Positions 8,470 through 16,837 are shown, counted from the first letter of the stretch. The stretch: 51,357 bases of DNA from CAYTEH01 sp964436765 (GCA_964436765.1 CAYTEH010000007.1:1-51357); one strand, 5' to 3'. A program made the numbers and translations. The notes: a model not told the origin generated them from the letters alone.

Positions 8470-9366
8470 ATGGTCAAAAAACACCAGACCGCGATCTCGG
8501 GACTGGCGCGGGAAGCGCGCGAACTTGGAGTGTTGTCGGCGGCCGACGACGCGGAGATCTTCGGACGTGACAGCATCGTCTGCAATTCAAAATCCTCCAC
8601 AGGCACCTCGGTGCGCTCCCTGTTCCGCCGTACCGGCGAATGGCTGGCGCAGGAGGAGGCTGCAGCGGACGGGCTCTCCGGCCCCGGCGAACATCTGCGG
8701 GCGGTCCGCACGCTGCTTCAGAAAACTCTGACGCTGCACGCGCGCATAGAAGAGGAAAGGACGAAAAGCCGCCACAGCCATGACCCGGACGCGTTCAAAG
8801 AGGAATATATGGAAGGGCTGCAGTCCCTCGACGAGTATTGCCGCATCTGCGGCATCCCGTCCATCCTGCCGTACCTGTACGATGCCTACGGCCTGGAGAA
8901 AGCCCTGCAGCGTCCGGAATGGAATCACCGGCTTCCCGGGCGGGCGGACATGTACCGTCGCATCGCCTGGGTCTTCCGCTTCCGCGACCATCATGTGAAA
9001 GTCCTGGTGGAAGCGATGGAAGAACAGGGAGGACACGACGCGGCCATGGATCTGCTGGATATGGCGGCGCGGAACCGCCAGGGCGGGGACCGCACCCTGA
9101 TGGCGCGCATGCCCTTGCTCGCCCGGATGCGCGCAAGCGATGCGATGGCGCAGGGGGATTACCTGCTGGCGCTGACTATTGCCGAAGGCACCAACGAGCA
9201 GCTGAAAAACCTTCCGATCGCAATGATCTGCCTGCGCTGCCTCACCGAAACCGGCCAGTACGACCGTGCCCGCAGATTCGCATCGGTCGTAGAGTCGTCG
9301 GTGAGCAAAGACCCGGAATTCAGGGCTTTGGCAGCGCGTATCCCAAAGGGACCCCCGATCTACTGA
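8470..9366 (+). CDS. Hypothetical helical protein
   Basis: A 298-residue soluble protein of unknown family. Beyond residue 150 it looks like an alpha-solenoid of TPR-type hairpins (for example AMDLLDMAARNRQGGD, ALTIAEGTNEQLKNLPIAMICLRCLTETGQYDRARRFASVVES). A CRICG motif near residue 123 is the only cysteine pair and is not a full zinc site. ATG 8470 is taken as start; a TTG at 8419 would add 17 residues. No operon partner: the next gene is convergent. Confidence 0.65.
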   Translation: MVKKHQTAISGLAREARELGVLSAADDAEIFGRDSIVCNSKSSTGTSVRSLFRRTGEWLAQEEAAADGLSGPGEHLRAVRTLLQKTLTLHARIEEERTKSRHSHDPDAFKEEYMEGLQSLDEYCRICGIPSILPYLYDAYGLEKALQRPEWNHRLPGRADMYRRIAWVFRFRDHHVKVLVEAMEEQGGHDAAMDLLDMAARNRQGGDRTLMARMPLLARMRASDAMAQGDYLLALTIAEGTNEQLKNLPIAMICLRCLTETGQYDRARRFASVVESSVSKDPEFRALAARIPKGPPIY

Positions 9367-9396
9367 GGTCCCTCCAAAAGATGACGACGATGTCGC

Positions 9397-9798
9397 CTAC
9401 GCCTTCGCCGGCACCGATTTGCCGAGCAGGCGCTGCGCAAGCTCGGGGTTGCGGAACCAGGCGCTGAGCGTGAGGAGCAGGAAGATGACGTAGAGCGGGA
9501 TCACTTCCATCTGGCTGAAGCCGTGCGTGAGGTTGGTGGCGAGCGCACCCCCCATGTAGCCGATCATGAGCACGAAACCGACGGTGGACGTGCGCGGGAT
9601 CACAAACAAGAGCAGGACGATGAGCTCGAGAATGCCGATCTGATACATCATGCCCGTCATGCCGAGGCGGTCCATCATGGCCGCGGCATCCGAGCCAGCC
9701 TCGACGGGGACGAACTTCATGACCGAAGCGAACGCGCTGAAGAGGATGACCGGGACTGCGAAGACCCAGCCGAGAATGCGATGGGCGCGGGGCGACAT
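9397..9798 (-). CDS. DoxX-like membrane protein
   Basis: A 133-residue protein with four predicted transmembrane helices (RILGWVFAVPVILFSAFASVMKF; YQIGILELIVLLLFVIP; VGFVLMIGYMGGALATNLTHG; VIPLYVIFLLLTLSAWF), the size and layout of the DoxX_2 family. The Gly-Met-Met segment after helix 1 and the LELIVLLLF helix fit that family. Function in the family is unclear, although DoxX relatives are linked to oxidative stress and quinone biology. The start at 9798 is chosen because upstream codons give only a Ser/Arg-rich extension; a TATACT lies about 25 nt upstream. Confidence 0.75.
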   Translation of the reverse strand: MSPRAHRILGWVFAVPVILFSAFASVMKFVPVEAGSDAAAMMDRLGMTGMMYQIGILELIVLLLFVIPRTSTVGFVLMIGYMGGALATNLTHGFSQMEVIPLYVIFLLLTLSAWFRNPELAQRLLGKSVPAKA

Positions 9799-9877
9799 AG
9801 GAAAAATGGGGGGAAATTGCGGGGAAGTATAAAGTAAACCGCTTGAAACGCGCCAGAGCGCTGCTAGCATGCGCGGC

Positions 9878-10525
9878 TTAGTGCGTGACTCGGAGGAAGA
9901 AGCGCGCGTACGCAATTGAGTGCTTTCTTTTTTTCGCATCGAGCAACGCACCCGCCTTCTTCACCACGTTCGGATGGCTCATGGGACCGTTGGCGCGGAT
10001 CTCGCCGCCGGGCTTGAGCCGCTGCAGCGCCTCGCCAAGCACGTGCGCAAGCAGTGCCGCCTCGCGCGCGTCGGTCGCAAATTGTTCATGGGTCGCTACT
10101 GCTCCTTCCTGCTTGATCGTATCCCGGATCGCGATGCACAGGCTCTCGGGGAAAATGATCAGGTCGAAGTCACCAAGCTCCGGCCATTCGTGAGTCATAT
10201 CGAAAATAAGTTTCTCGACCGGACAATCTATCTTTTTGATTCCCGGATCATGATCGGCCGTGACGATGTTCTGTGCCGGGATGCCGAGCTCGAGGAGGAC
10301 ACGTTCGAGGGAGAGCGGATGCGCGCCGACGCTCAAAAGCCTTTTTCCCGGTTGCGAGAGCATCGTGATATCAGCTTCCGTGACGAGTCCGCTTTCGACG
10401 TGATGGCTGGGACGGTAGAGCCAGGAATATTTCCCATCGTTGCGCATGCGTGTTCGATCCCCGGGATCCAATTGATCCGCGAAGAGTGCCTGTTCGATGC
10501 GACGGACATCATCTGCCAGTGCCAT
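9878..10525 (-). CDS. Hypothetical protein with Rossmann-like core
   Basis: A 215-residue protein. The section KRLLSVGAHPLSLERVLLELGI...IVTADHDPGIKKI...DFDLIIFPESLCIAI...EALQRLKPGGEIRANGPMSH has the strand/loop spacing of a class I methyltransferase (motif I, acidic strand-2 end, motif IV, post-motif LKPGGEI), but motif I lacks the usual G-x-G-x-G. It may be a divergent or inactive methyltransferase. Start chosen at 10525 because a TACACT hexamer ends exactly 6 nt before that ATG. It is divergent from the zinc-ribbon gene, the two start codons being only 22 nt apart. Confidence 0.65.
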   Translation of the reverse strand: MALADDVRRIEQALFADQLDPGDRTRMRNDGKYSWLYRPSHHVESGLVTEADITMLSQPGKRLLSVGAHPLSLERVLLELGIPAQNIVTADHDPGIKKIDCPVEKLIFDMTHEWPELGDFDLIIFPESLCIAIRDTIKQEGAVATHEQFATDAREAALLAHVLGEALQRLKPGGEIRANGPMSHPNVVKKAGALLDAKKRKHSIAYARFFLRVTH

Positions 10526-10531
10526 GCGGCC

Positions 10532-10541
10532 AGTGTATACT
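10532..10541. promoter_or_regulatory. Overlapping divergent -10 elements for two leaderless genes
   Basis: TACACT on the minus strand (10532-10537) serves the gene starting at 10525; TATACT on the plus strand (10536-10541) serves the gene starting at 10548. Each is 6 nt from its ATG and the two hexamers overlap, so only one can be melted by polymerase at a time. Confidence 0.6.
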
Positions 10542-10547
10542 GATTCC

Positions 10548-10796
10548 ATGGGTGCCAGCTGCCATAGTTGCCTGATGCCTCTCGGCAAAGACCCGGGCAA
10601 ACGCGAGTCCCCTCTCTACTGCAGTTACTGCTTCAAAAACGGCAGACTCTGCTACGAAGGGAACGATCGGAAAGAATTCCAAAGAGTGAGCTACGCGCAG
10701 ATGAGGAAGAACGGCATGCATCCGCTCAAAGCGACATTCTTCACCTGGATGATCCGCTTCGCGCCGCGGTGGAAGACGCAATCATCCATCGCCTGA
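10548..10796 (+). CDS. Zinc-ribbon domain protein (zf-ribbon_2 type)
   Basis: An 82-residue protein starting with the putative zinc-ribbon pattern CHSCLMPLGKD...YCSYCFKNGRLCY: two CxxC knuckles (Cys5/Cys8 and Cys28/Cys31), as in the small family often found as an add-on to stress or YdeI-like proteins. The C-terminal half (HPLKATFFTWMIRFAPRW) is the usual helical tail of these proteins. It is 18 bp from the YdeI-like gene downstream, in the same direction. Its own TATACT -10 lies 6 nt before the ATG. Confidence 0.75.
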   Translation: MGASCHSCLMPLGKDPGKRESPLYCSYCFKNGRLCYEGNDRKEFQRVSYAQMRKNGMHPLKATFFTWMIRFAPRWKTQSSIA

Positions 10797-10802
10797 CTTT
10801 GA

Positions 10803-10808
10803 TACACT
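10803..10808 (+). promoter_or_regulatory. -10 element for leaderless YdeI-like gene
   Basis: TACACT followed by exactly six nt and then the ATG at 10815. No Shine-Dalgarno is present. Confidence 0.55.
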
Positions 10809-10814
10809 GTCGGC

Positions 10815-11126
10815 ATGAGCAAAAGAGTAATTTCCGGAGGCACGGCGCACGCATTGCCGGCGGATTTGAAGAAGGCGCTCAAAGCCGACAAAGCCGCCTT
10901 GGCCTTGTGGGAAGACATCACGCCGCTCTCGCGCAACGAATGGATCTGCTGGGTGGAGCACCCTAAAAAAGAGGAGACGCGGCGCGAGCACGTGAGCCGG
11001 GTGGTTTCGGAACTCAAAGAAGGAATGCGCCGCCCGTGCTGCTGGATGGGGTGCATTCACCGGAAAGATAAGCCATTGAGCTCCACGCAAAAGTGGCTGC
11101 TGAAGGAGGGCAAACTCCGACGGTAG
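10815..11126 (+). CDS. YdeI/OmpD-associated (OmdA) family protein
   Basis: A 103-residue single-domain protein. LPADLKKALKADKAALALWEDITPLSRNEWICWVE and the later KEGMRRPCCWMGCIHR are diagnostic of the OmdA domain found in YdeI-like proteins; the family's molecular role is not firmly established. A second family member fused to DUF4287 occurs at 24402-24860. TACACT ends 6 nt before the ATG (leaderless). It is the last gene before the tmRNA. Confidence 0.85.
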   Translation: MSKRVISGGTAHALPADLKKALKADKAALALWEDITPLSRNEWICWVEHPKKEETRREHVSRVVSELKEGMRRPCCWMGCIHRKDKPLSSTQKWLLKEGKLRR

Positions 11127-11250
11127 AAATACCGTGATATTGATGCAGGAAGCCGGACTTTTCCGCTATACTGAGGGTCTGTTCCCTGGAAACGCCGGCC
11201 GCATGCAATGCATACTATGAAGTCAGCGCAGCATGTCACCCTGAGCGTAG

Positions 11251-11290
11251 TCGAAGGGCGACATGCGGTAATCGGCACTGGGCCCTTCGA
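11251..11290. repeat. Palindromic extragenic repeat
   Basis: Nine-bp perfect inverted repeat TCGAAGGGC / GCCCTTCGA with a 22-nt loop, inside a CACCCTGAGC...GTCGAAGGG context familiar from dispersed intergenic palindromes in many genomes. A related hairpin is at 24872-24892. Nothing else is seen in 11127-11379 beyond the tmRNA promoter region. Confidence 0.6.
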
Positions 11291-11379
11291 CAAAGGGATG
11301 ACCCACCTTCGCCTTCGGGCTACGGCGGGCAGGGGAGAAAGTAATTTTTTCTTCCGAATCCCTCATTTATATCACCTCT

Positions 11380-11801
11380 GGGGATGACAGGTTTCGACAG
11401 CGTGATCATGGTTCGGCATCGCCTCTGTTCGGGATGGCAATGGTTCCCGTTACCCACATATTGCAACCTATAGATGCTACATCATCTGTAACCGCACGTC
11501 TCGAGAAGGGTCTGCGCTTCGCCCAGGGGCTCCGCTCCTCGGTGTTTGCAACGTCCTTCGCGATGGCTGCATAAGTTTCCCTCATCGGAAACACGTCTCC
11601 CCCCGACTCCGCTACGGGGATCAGGCGTCACTAGCGGACTGAACCGCCGGGTGATGCCACGGCGTCTTCAGTACTTCGGCATCATCACTCGCCCGCTCTC
11701 TCTGTTCCTCTCTTATGCGGCGCGAGAATCGAGAGGTTCATGACAGTACAGGCATCCGCACTACACGTTGGACCCGGGTTCAATTCCCGGCATCTCCACC
11801 A
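11380..11801 (+). ncRNA. ssrA: tmRNA (ssrA)
   Basis: A 422-nt transfer-messenger RNA, which rescues stalled ribosomes and tags the nascent chain. The ends pair as a tRNA-like acceptor: 5' GGGGATG with 3' CATCTCC (one G-U), followed by ACCA encoded in the DNA. The 5' domain has the conserved GGTTTCGACAG, and the T-arm reads GGGTTCAATTCCC. The best tag frame starts at a GCA resume codon at 11494 (context TAACC-GCA) and runs 26 codons to TAA at 11572-11574. Its end, SVFATSFAMAA, has the hydrophobic MAA type of C-terminus that ClpXP-type proteases recognise. The resume codon is inferred from frame and context. The lower-GC island begins directly 3' of this gene, a classic integration position. 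Confidence 0.9.
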
Positions 11802-12068
11802 TTCGGGAATTCACCGAAATTCAAACTCATAAAATCGCATTTTGATAGAGAATTTTGCACTTCTAGCCACTTTTGGAAAAGTTCGAAAGGGGCTTTTTGG
11901 GATGTTGGAGCATTTTTTGCACCAAAGTAGATTCGTGGCTTTGTGTCGCGGTTTTATGTGAGTTCGAAAGATTTATCGTGAAACAATCTGAATGGATCAG
12001 AAACCTCCATCGCACACAGGGCGAAGTTAAGGCTGACGCTCAAACCAGTAAGAAATTTGCGGTGAAGT
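11802..12068. other. Island boundary region downstream of ssrA, no confident gene
   Basis: About 270 bp between the tmRNA end and the next promoter. Base composition drops sharply toward A+T here. A weak hairpin (ATTCGG/CCGAAAT) follows the tmRNA and may be its terminator. A 68-codon frame (11873-12079) is open but shows no recognisable protein character. I searched by eye for a second copy of the ssrA 3' end that would mark the far attachment site and found none. Confidence 0.4.
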
Positions 12069-12081
12069 CGCTATTATAGCG
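12069..12081. promoter_or_regulatory. Palindrome at the promoter of the 1173-aa gene
   Basis: Perfect palindrome CGCTAT-T-ATAGCG, overlapping a TATTAT -10 candidate 12 nt before the ATG at 12090. It is a plausible operator. Confidence 0.45.
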
Positions 12082-12089
12082 CGGTAAAT

Positions 12090-15000
12090 ATGAGTGAAGA
12101 TGTCGCGTCCTCGGCTCCTGATGAATCGAAAGCCCACCCCTTCGCACTTTCAGCAAGGCAGCAAGAGGTGTTTAAGCTGCTTTATCGTGTCTCTCGAGGA
12201 CTTGCAGCAACGTATCGTGACGCGTGTCAGCAAATGCAGGACAAGCCAGCAAACGTTGTTCATTTGACGGCTCACCTTATGCGCGAAATGGAGAGCGGAC
12301 TTCGAGAGGTATGTCTGACACCTATCGGCTGGAAGCCAATCGCGTATTGTGAAGAGTGTAAGGTGGATCTCGAGAAGTACAGGACGTTGATCAGTTCGAT
12401 GGTCGCATTCAATAAGTGGAACAAGGGAGTGTGGAAAGGGGTGATGAGTCAATGTCCAAAGTGCGGTCGTGGCGTTAAAAAAGCTCAGATCCAATCCATC
12501 ATTACTGCCTACGAATGGTCAGCAGATAAGGAGGTTGGAAGGTATTGGCTAACATCGGATTTCCAAGAACACGCACACAGGGATGGTCAGTTAGAGACAG
12601 TGCCACTCACCGATGAATTCATACAAATGTGGGAGGATTTTCAGACGTTCCTCTGGGAAGTAGCGAAGAAGCTCGAGTCACAATCAACAAAGTTCATCGA
12701 TCATATTGAAGAATTACTAGCCAAGCCCGAACCTACCAAAGAGGACATCGACAGACTTCTGAATAAAATTCCTGCGAATGCAGTCAATCACTGGCACTTC
12801 TTCAACAGATTGGAGCATCCAGGGTGGTTCAAGTGGTTGGAAAAGAAAGACATCTTCGCTTGGCCGCATGCGCCGATTGATGATGCCGATTCGCCGCCCT
12901 GGCCAGCTGGTCGTTACCTCGTTCGTATGGCGAAAGTTCCTGAACTCACCGAAGATGTGGTGAACATTCTCACAAGTCTCGCAAAGACCAAAAATGCCAC
13001 CATCGTCATGACGATATTGGAAGCAGCTAAAGTGCTTTCGCCTCCAAGAGGTGCGATTTTCGCAGTGTACGCGCAGCAATGGCTTGAATTGAAGCGTGCG
13101 GGTATTGGATACGAGCTTGGAGAATTTATGGAGAACATTGCGAAACATGGAAGCGGCAAAGAAGCTCTGATAATCGGTAAAGCACTCCTTCAAATTCCTC
13201 CGACACCGACCGAAGGATCGTTATTGAGGCATGACCCCGCTACCCTTGTAGAAAGTCATGAGTTCCAGGCAGCGGTCGAGGAATGGATGCCAGCCGTGGT
13301 AGACGCCGCAGGTTTGCCAGCTCTCGAATTGCTCTGTAACACGTTGGATGCTGCCCTCACGCAAACCCGTGAGCCGACTGTCGCCGAAGGCGAAGACTAC
13401 TTGGACTACTCGCACATTTGGCGATTTCTCATTGGCGATCATGAGGTTCACCACAGCCATGAGAAGATCAATCAACTGATCTCGGCGATACGCGATGCAG
13501 GTCTAAGTCTCAGCAAAAAAGATGTGTCTGTGATTCCAGCAATTCTCGCGTGTCTTCGGAAGTACAAATGGACGATCTTCAAGCGCATCGAGCTCTACTT
13601 CTTGAGCGAGTGGGATGCACCTCCAGCCGAGGATATCCGCTCTCGTCTATCTGATCGCGCATTCTTTGAAGAGGACGACATCAAACGCGAATACAAAATC
13701 CTCGCGGAAAAACACTGTCGATTACTCACGCCTGATGAGAAAAATGTGATCATTGGATGGCTTGAGGCAGGAGTGGATTTGGAACGTTATCGAACCTCTT
13801 TCAATACTTGGCACGGCAGATTGCCTACTCCAGAGGAGGAACATCAGCACGTCGGCTATTGGCAACTCAGTAGAAGCTACCCGTTCAAGGATGCATTAAC
13901 GGGAACAGCATGGGAGAAAAAACTAACTGATCTGATCGCTGAATTCGGTGAGCCGGAGGAAGAAGAGCGGTCGAGTGCGTTCGCCAGAGCAGTTGGCGAC
14001 ATCAGTCCTCTGGGCGAGGAAGAAGTGTCAGCGATGACCATTGAAAAACTCACGGATTACATGCGGACGTGGAAGCCATCGGGTGAATGGGATGCTCCTG
14101 ACGCGGAAGGCCTCGGCCATCAGCTAAATAGGTTGGTTCTTGAGGATCCGGCCAAATTCGCGGCCGAAGCAAAGAGGTTTGAGGGTTTGGATCCGACCTA
14201 CATTCGCTCATTCATTGGCGGGATTCAGGAAGTCGCAAAAGCAGAGAAAGTATTTTCTTGGAAAGAAGTTCTAGAGCTTTGTGCTTGGGTAATGTCGCAG
14301 CCGCGTGAGATACCTGGACGCACCCCGCAGAAATTCGATATCGATCCCGATTGGAGCTGGACTCGCATGGCCATCGTCCGTCTCCTAAACGCTGGTTTTG
14401 AGGAGGGTAAAGGTTCCATTCCCATTGAGTTGCGGGAGCAGGCATGGTCGCTCCTTGAAGCACTCACTAAGGATCCCGATCCGACATCGGAGGACGAGAG
14501 CAAAGGTGGGGACGAGAATATGGATCCGTACCACACTGCGATCAACAGTGTCCGCAGCAAAGCCATGGAAGCAGTGATTTTCTACATGTTCTGGGTCAAC
14601 AGGCATCTTGGCAAGAAAGCTGAAACAGATGCCGAAACAGACGAGCTTCGCAAGACAGGTGTATTCGGCCAAATGCCCGAAGTGGAGCGCGTGCTCGATG
14701 CACACATTGACCCTGAAAAAGAAACCTCACTCGCTGTACGCTCGGTTTTCGGCAGATGGCTCCCCAACTTGGATTTCATGGCGCACCCATGGGTTGAAAG
14801 GTCTTTGCCGAAACTCTTCCCGACTGCGGAAAGACACACTCGGCTCAAGGCTGTTGTATGGGAGACCTATGTCATCGCAAATCCACTCTTCAACAAAACC
14901 TTCGATACTCTGAAAGAGGAATACAGCAAGGTGATGGATTCCCTCCGTGAGCCAGCAAAGCCCATCGGCAAGCGACTGGGTGATCCGGTGCAGCACTTCG

Positions 15001-15611
15001 CGAGTCATATCATGATGTTGGCACTGAGGGGCATCATTGGTTTGGAAAGTGGGGACACCTTGTTGAAACGTTTCTTTGAGAATGCCTCCGATGAGTTAAG
15101 AGGGGTGGCTATCGGAGGAATCGGACAAATTTTGAAAAATGATGACGATGTGAAAAGTGTGGTACTCGATCGGGCGATAAAACTATGGGAACACCGGTTG
15201 AAGGTCGCAAAGGAGAGTGGAAATCCAACTCTGTTCCAAGAAGAAATGGAATCGTTTGCCTGGTGGGTGGCCTGTGAGAGATTTGATGACGCATGGACAC
15301 TCGCTCAGCTGAAAGAGGCATTGTTGATAGCGAAAGATGTGGACATGGATTTCATGGTCGTAGAACGTCTTGCTGCTCTCGCGGAGAAATTTCCAATTCA
15401 GTGCATCGATTGTCTGAAACTGATTGTAGAGGGAAAAAATAAGGCAAGATGGGGTGCGCGAGGTTATATCGACAACGCAAAGGCAGTCATTCGCACTGTG
15501 CATGCGAAGGGCGGGAAAGAGGGGCAGCAAAAAGCGAAGGATCTTGTGGGTATTTTGGTCTCACTTAGTGCAATCGCTCCTCTAGAGGCAAAACAACTGG
15601 GATTAGAATGA
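12090..15611 (+). CDS. Large zinc-finger/alpha-helical repeat protein, candidate defence gene
   Basis: A 1173-residue soluble protein with no family I can name. Near the N-terminus two knuckles YCEEC (C87, C90) and QCPKC (C122, C125) form a likely four-Cys zinc site. The rest reads as a long helical solenoid (for example ILTSLAKTKNATIVMTILEA, then DELRGVAIGGIGQILKNDDD). A segment around residues 755-835, with DPDWSWTRMAIVRLL and AINSVRSKAMEAVIFYMFWV, resembles in style the C-terminal helical parts of large STAND/Avs-like NTPases, but there is no P-loop, Walker B or recognisable nuclease motif. There is no signal peptide. It is the first gene after ssrA and precedes a restriction-modification locus, so a role in phage defence is a reasonable inference from context only. 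Confidence 0.7.
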   Translation: MSEDVASSAPDESKAHPFALSARQQEVFKLLYRVSRGLAATYRDACQQMQDKPANVVHLTAHLMREMESGLREVCLTPIGWKPIAYCEECKVDLEKYRTLISSMVAFNKWNKGVWKGVMSQCPKCGRGVKKAQIQSIITAYEWSADKEVGRYWLTSDFQEHAHRDGQLETVPLTDEFIQMWEDFQTFLWEVAKKLESQSTKFIDHIEELLAKPEPTKEDIDRLLNKIPANAVNHWHFFNRLEHPGWFKWLEKKDIFAWPHAPIDDADSPPWPAGRYLVRMAKVPELTEDVVNILTSLAKTKNATIVMTILEAAKVLSPPRGAIFAVYAQQWLELKRAGIGYELGEFMENIAKHGSGKEALIIGKALLQIPPTPTEGSLLRHDPATLVESHEFQAAVEEWMPAVVDAAGLPALELLCNTLDAALTQTREPTVAEGEDYLDYSHIWRFLIGDHEVHHSHEKINQLISAIRDAGLSLSKKDVSVIPAILACLRKYKWTIFKRIELYFLSEWDAPPAEDIRSRLSDRAFFEEDDIKREYKILAEKHCRLLTPDEKNVIIGWLEAGVDLERYRTSFNTWHGRLPTPEEEHQHVGYWQLSRSYPFKDALTGTAWEKKLTDLIAEFGEPEEEERSSAFARAVGDISPLGEEEVSAMTIEKLTDYMRTWKPSGEWDAPDAEGLGHQLNRLVLEDPAKFAAEAKRFEGLDPTYIRSFIGGIQEVAKAEKVFSWKEVLELCAWVMSQPREIPGRTPQKFDIDPDWSWTRMAIVRLLNAGFEEGKGSIPIELREQAWSLLEALTKDPDPTSEDESKGGDENMDPYHTAINSVRSKAMEAVIFYMFWVNRHLGKKAETDAETDELRKTGVFGQMPEVERVLDAHIDPEKETSLAVRSVFGRWLPNLDFMAHPWVERSLPKLFPTAERHTRLKAVVWETYVIANPLFNKTFDTLKEEYSKVMDSLREPAKPIGKRLGDPVQHFASHIMMLALRGIIGLESGDTLLKRFFENASDELRGVAIGGIGQILKNDDDVKSVVLDRAIKLWEHRLKVAKESGNPTLFQEEMESFAWWVACERFDDAWTLAQLKEALLIAKDVDMDFMVVERLAALAEKFPIQCIDCLKLIVEGKNKARWGARGYIDNAKAVIRTVHAKGGKEGQQKAKDLVGILVSLSAIAPLEAKQLGLE

Positions 15612-15688
15612 ACTGAGTACTTCATACCACGCGAAAATCGTGTCCTGAAGCTGGTTTCAATTAGCTCTGAGTGTGTCCACCGGCGACA

Positions 15689-15888
15689 GAGTTCGGAATC
15701 ACTTCTACTAGCTCCTTGACGAATCCGCCTTACAGGATCACAAATCGCTTTATATCTCGTGGCCCATCCAGAAGCTCTATGAGCGAATGTAACGAATAAT
15801 CAAACTTTATATATGTTTCGAGAAGGTCTGTTACATCCCGAGTAAAGAACGGAGACGGTTCGGAATTAACCCTAAATGCTCCACCATC
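15689..15888. repeat. Direct repeat, left copy (brackets the R-M locus)
   Basis: Two hundred bp that recur in the same orientation at 19526-19725, about 84 percent identical by my hand alignment. It encodes, on the minus strand, the last ~51 residues of a protein; most differences between the copies are silent or conservative. Nuclease, methyltransferase, endonuclease and C-protein genes lie between the copies. Confidence 0.8.
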
Positions 15889-15957
15889 AATTATCCAAAG
15901 AACGACTTTTTGGCTTGCAGAAGACAAGTGAGTTCGACTACTCTCGAAAGGTCTCAC
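15730..15957 (-). pseudogene. C-terminal gene fragment, left copy
   Basis: A 75-codon frame whose last 51 residues (beginning GGAFRVNSEPSPFFTRDV, ending PRDIKRFVIL) match the fragment at 19567. It seems to be the truncated end of a longer gene: the matched part starts abruptly and the upstream codons (SSASQKVVLWIID) are consistent with more of the same protein. The family is not recognised. It lies in the 390-bp gap between the large helical protein gene and the nuclease gene; nothing else is seen there. Confidence 0.55.
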
Positions 15958-16002
15958 ACAGGTAAAAATTGGATTTCGTTTATCTCAAGAGCAAAAGTCG
16001 GT

Positions 16003-16812
16003 TCAAATACCACTAACTCTCCTAAAGCCCATTATCTTTTTTAGCGCGTCCAATAACTGCGGTGCTCCGCCTGTGCCAATTTCATTCTGCACAATTTCCG
16101 TAACCATATGGGAGTTGTTTCCTGTGATGAGTGGGGGAAATTTTGACTTAAAGTTCTTAGGAAGCAGGTGTTTCATACGCCATGATTTAAGAACTTTTCT
16201 CCAATGAGTCGGAATATTCTCTGTGCAGTTATGAAAATATGCGTATCCACCGATTCTGGGCGTAAATGAATCTCCGCAAACTTCCTGCATCCTGCAGGAA
16301 ACAATGTTTCGATAAACGGGAATCTTTAGGAGTGGATTCTGTTCCTCCCATTCCTCGTCGTCGTAGAGCAACTTAACCATTCCGTCAGCCTGTCCTTCTT
16401 GGCTAGCATAGTCGAGCTGAAAGCCATTGCTTGGATTCCATCTTTTGAGTTCCCAAATTAATGCTGATTCTCTTTTCTTATTGTTTGCACCCAACAGAAG
16501 AGCATCAATTCTTCGCAACGTAACTTCGCTCGTTTGCACTATACCTTCCAAAATTACTCTCTGTTTTCCATCTATCGCAGCCCCATTGATAGCTTCAGCA
16601 AGTGCGGGTAGCGAGAATCGCCATGAATGCTGTTCGCCTTTTTGTACTGAACGGCGAAGAACATCAGGAAGACGCTTTTGATGTTGATCGTAAGCATCAG
16701 ACAATAGTCCTTCCAAATACCTATCTTTTCCTGCATCTGTAAGAAATTTTTTAATGTCCGCCTCGTAGAAACAGTGATCAGGAGTAACCATAGATTGAAA
16801 GTATGCCAGCAT
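16003..16812 (-). CDS. PD-(D/E)xK nuclease resembling the N-terminal domain of DUF2075 proteins
   Basis: A 269-residue protein. The core SWRFSLPALAEAINGAAIDG, then LRRIDALLLGANN (D103), then ALIWELKRW (E121-x-K123) is a D...ExK nuclease site. It matches the pattern of the nuclease-like region that precedes the helicase in DUF2075/Schlafen-like proteins (there: RIDFLL...IIELKQW), including the later PVYRNIVSCRMQEV and GGYAYFHNC. Here the protein stops where the ATPase would begin, so it is a stand-alone nuclease. A longer frame to 16887 exists, but the family pattern (MLAYFQS...) starts at ATG 16812. Divergent from the C5-methyltransferase. It could be an accessory nuclease of the R-M locus. 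Much lower GC than the chromosomal flanks. Confidence 0.65.
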   Translation of the reverse strand: MLAYFQSMVTPDHCFYEADIKKFLTDAGKDRYLEGLLSDAYDQHQKRLPDVLRRSVQKGEQHSWRFSLPALAEAINGAAIDGKQRVILEGIVQTSEVTLRRIDALLLGANNKKRESALIWELKRWNPSNGFQLDYASQEGQADGMVKLLYDDEEWEEQNPLLKIPVYRNIVSCRMQEVCGDSFTPRIGGYAYFHNCTENIPTHWRKVLKSWRMKHLLPKNFKSKFPPLITGNNSHMVTEIVQNEIGTGGAPQLLDALKKIMGFRRVSGI

Positions 16813-16837
16813 AACAAATACCACTTGCGTTTGTGAG

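Noticed and set aside
11395..11460. 5S rRNA-like sequence on the minus strand (GTTCGGGATGGCAATGG)
   Set aside because: It lies inside the tmRNA, whose paired ends, GGTTTCGACAG and T-arm explain the region; no 5S pairing ends are found.
11873..12079. 68-codon gene after the tmRNA
   Set aside because: Cys/Phe/Trp-rich with no protein-like pattern and no start signal; treated as non-coding.
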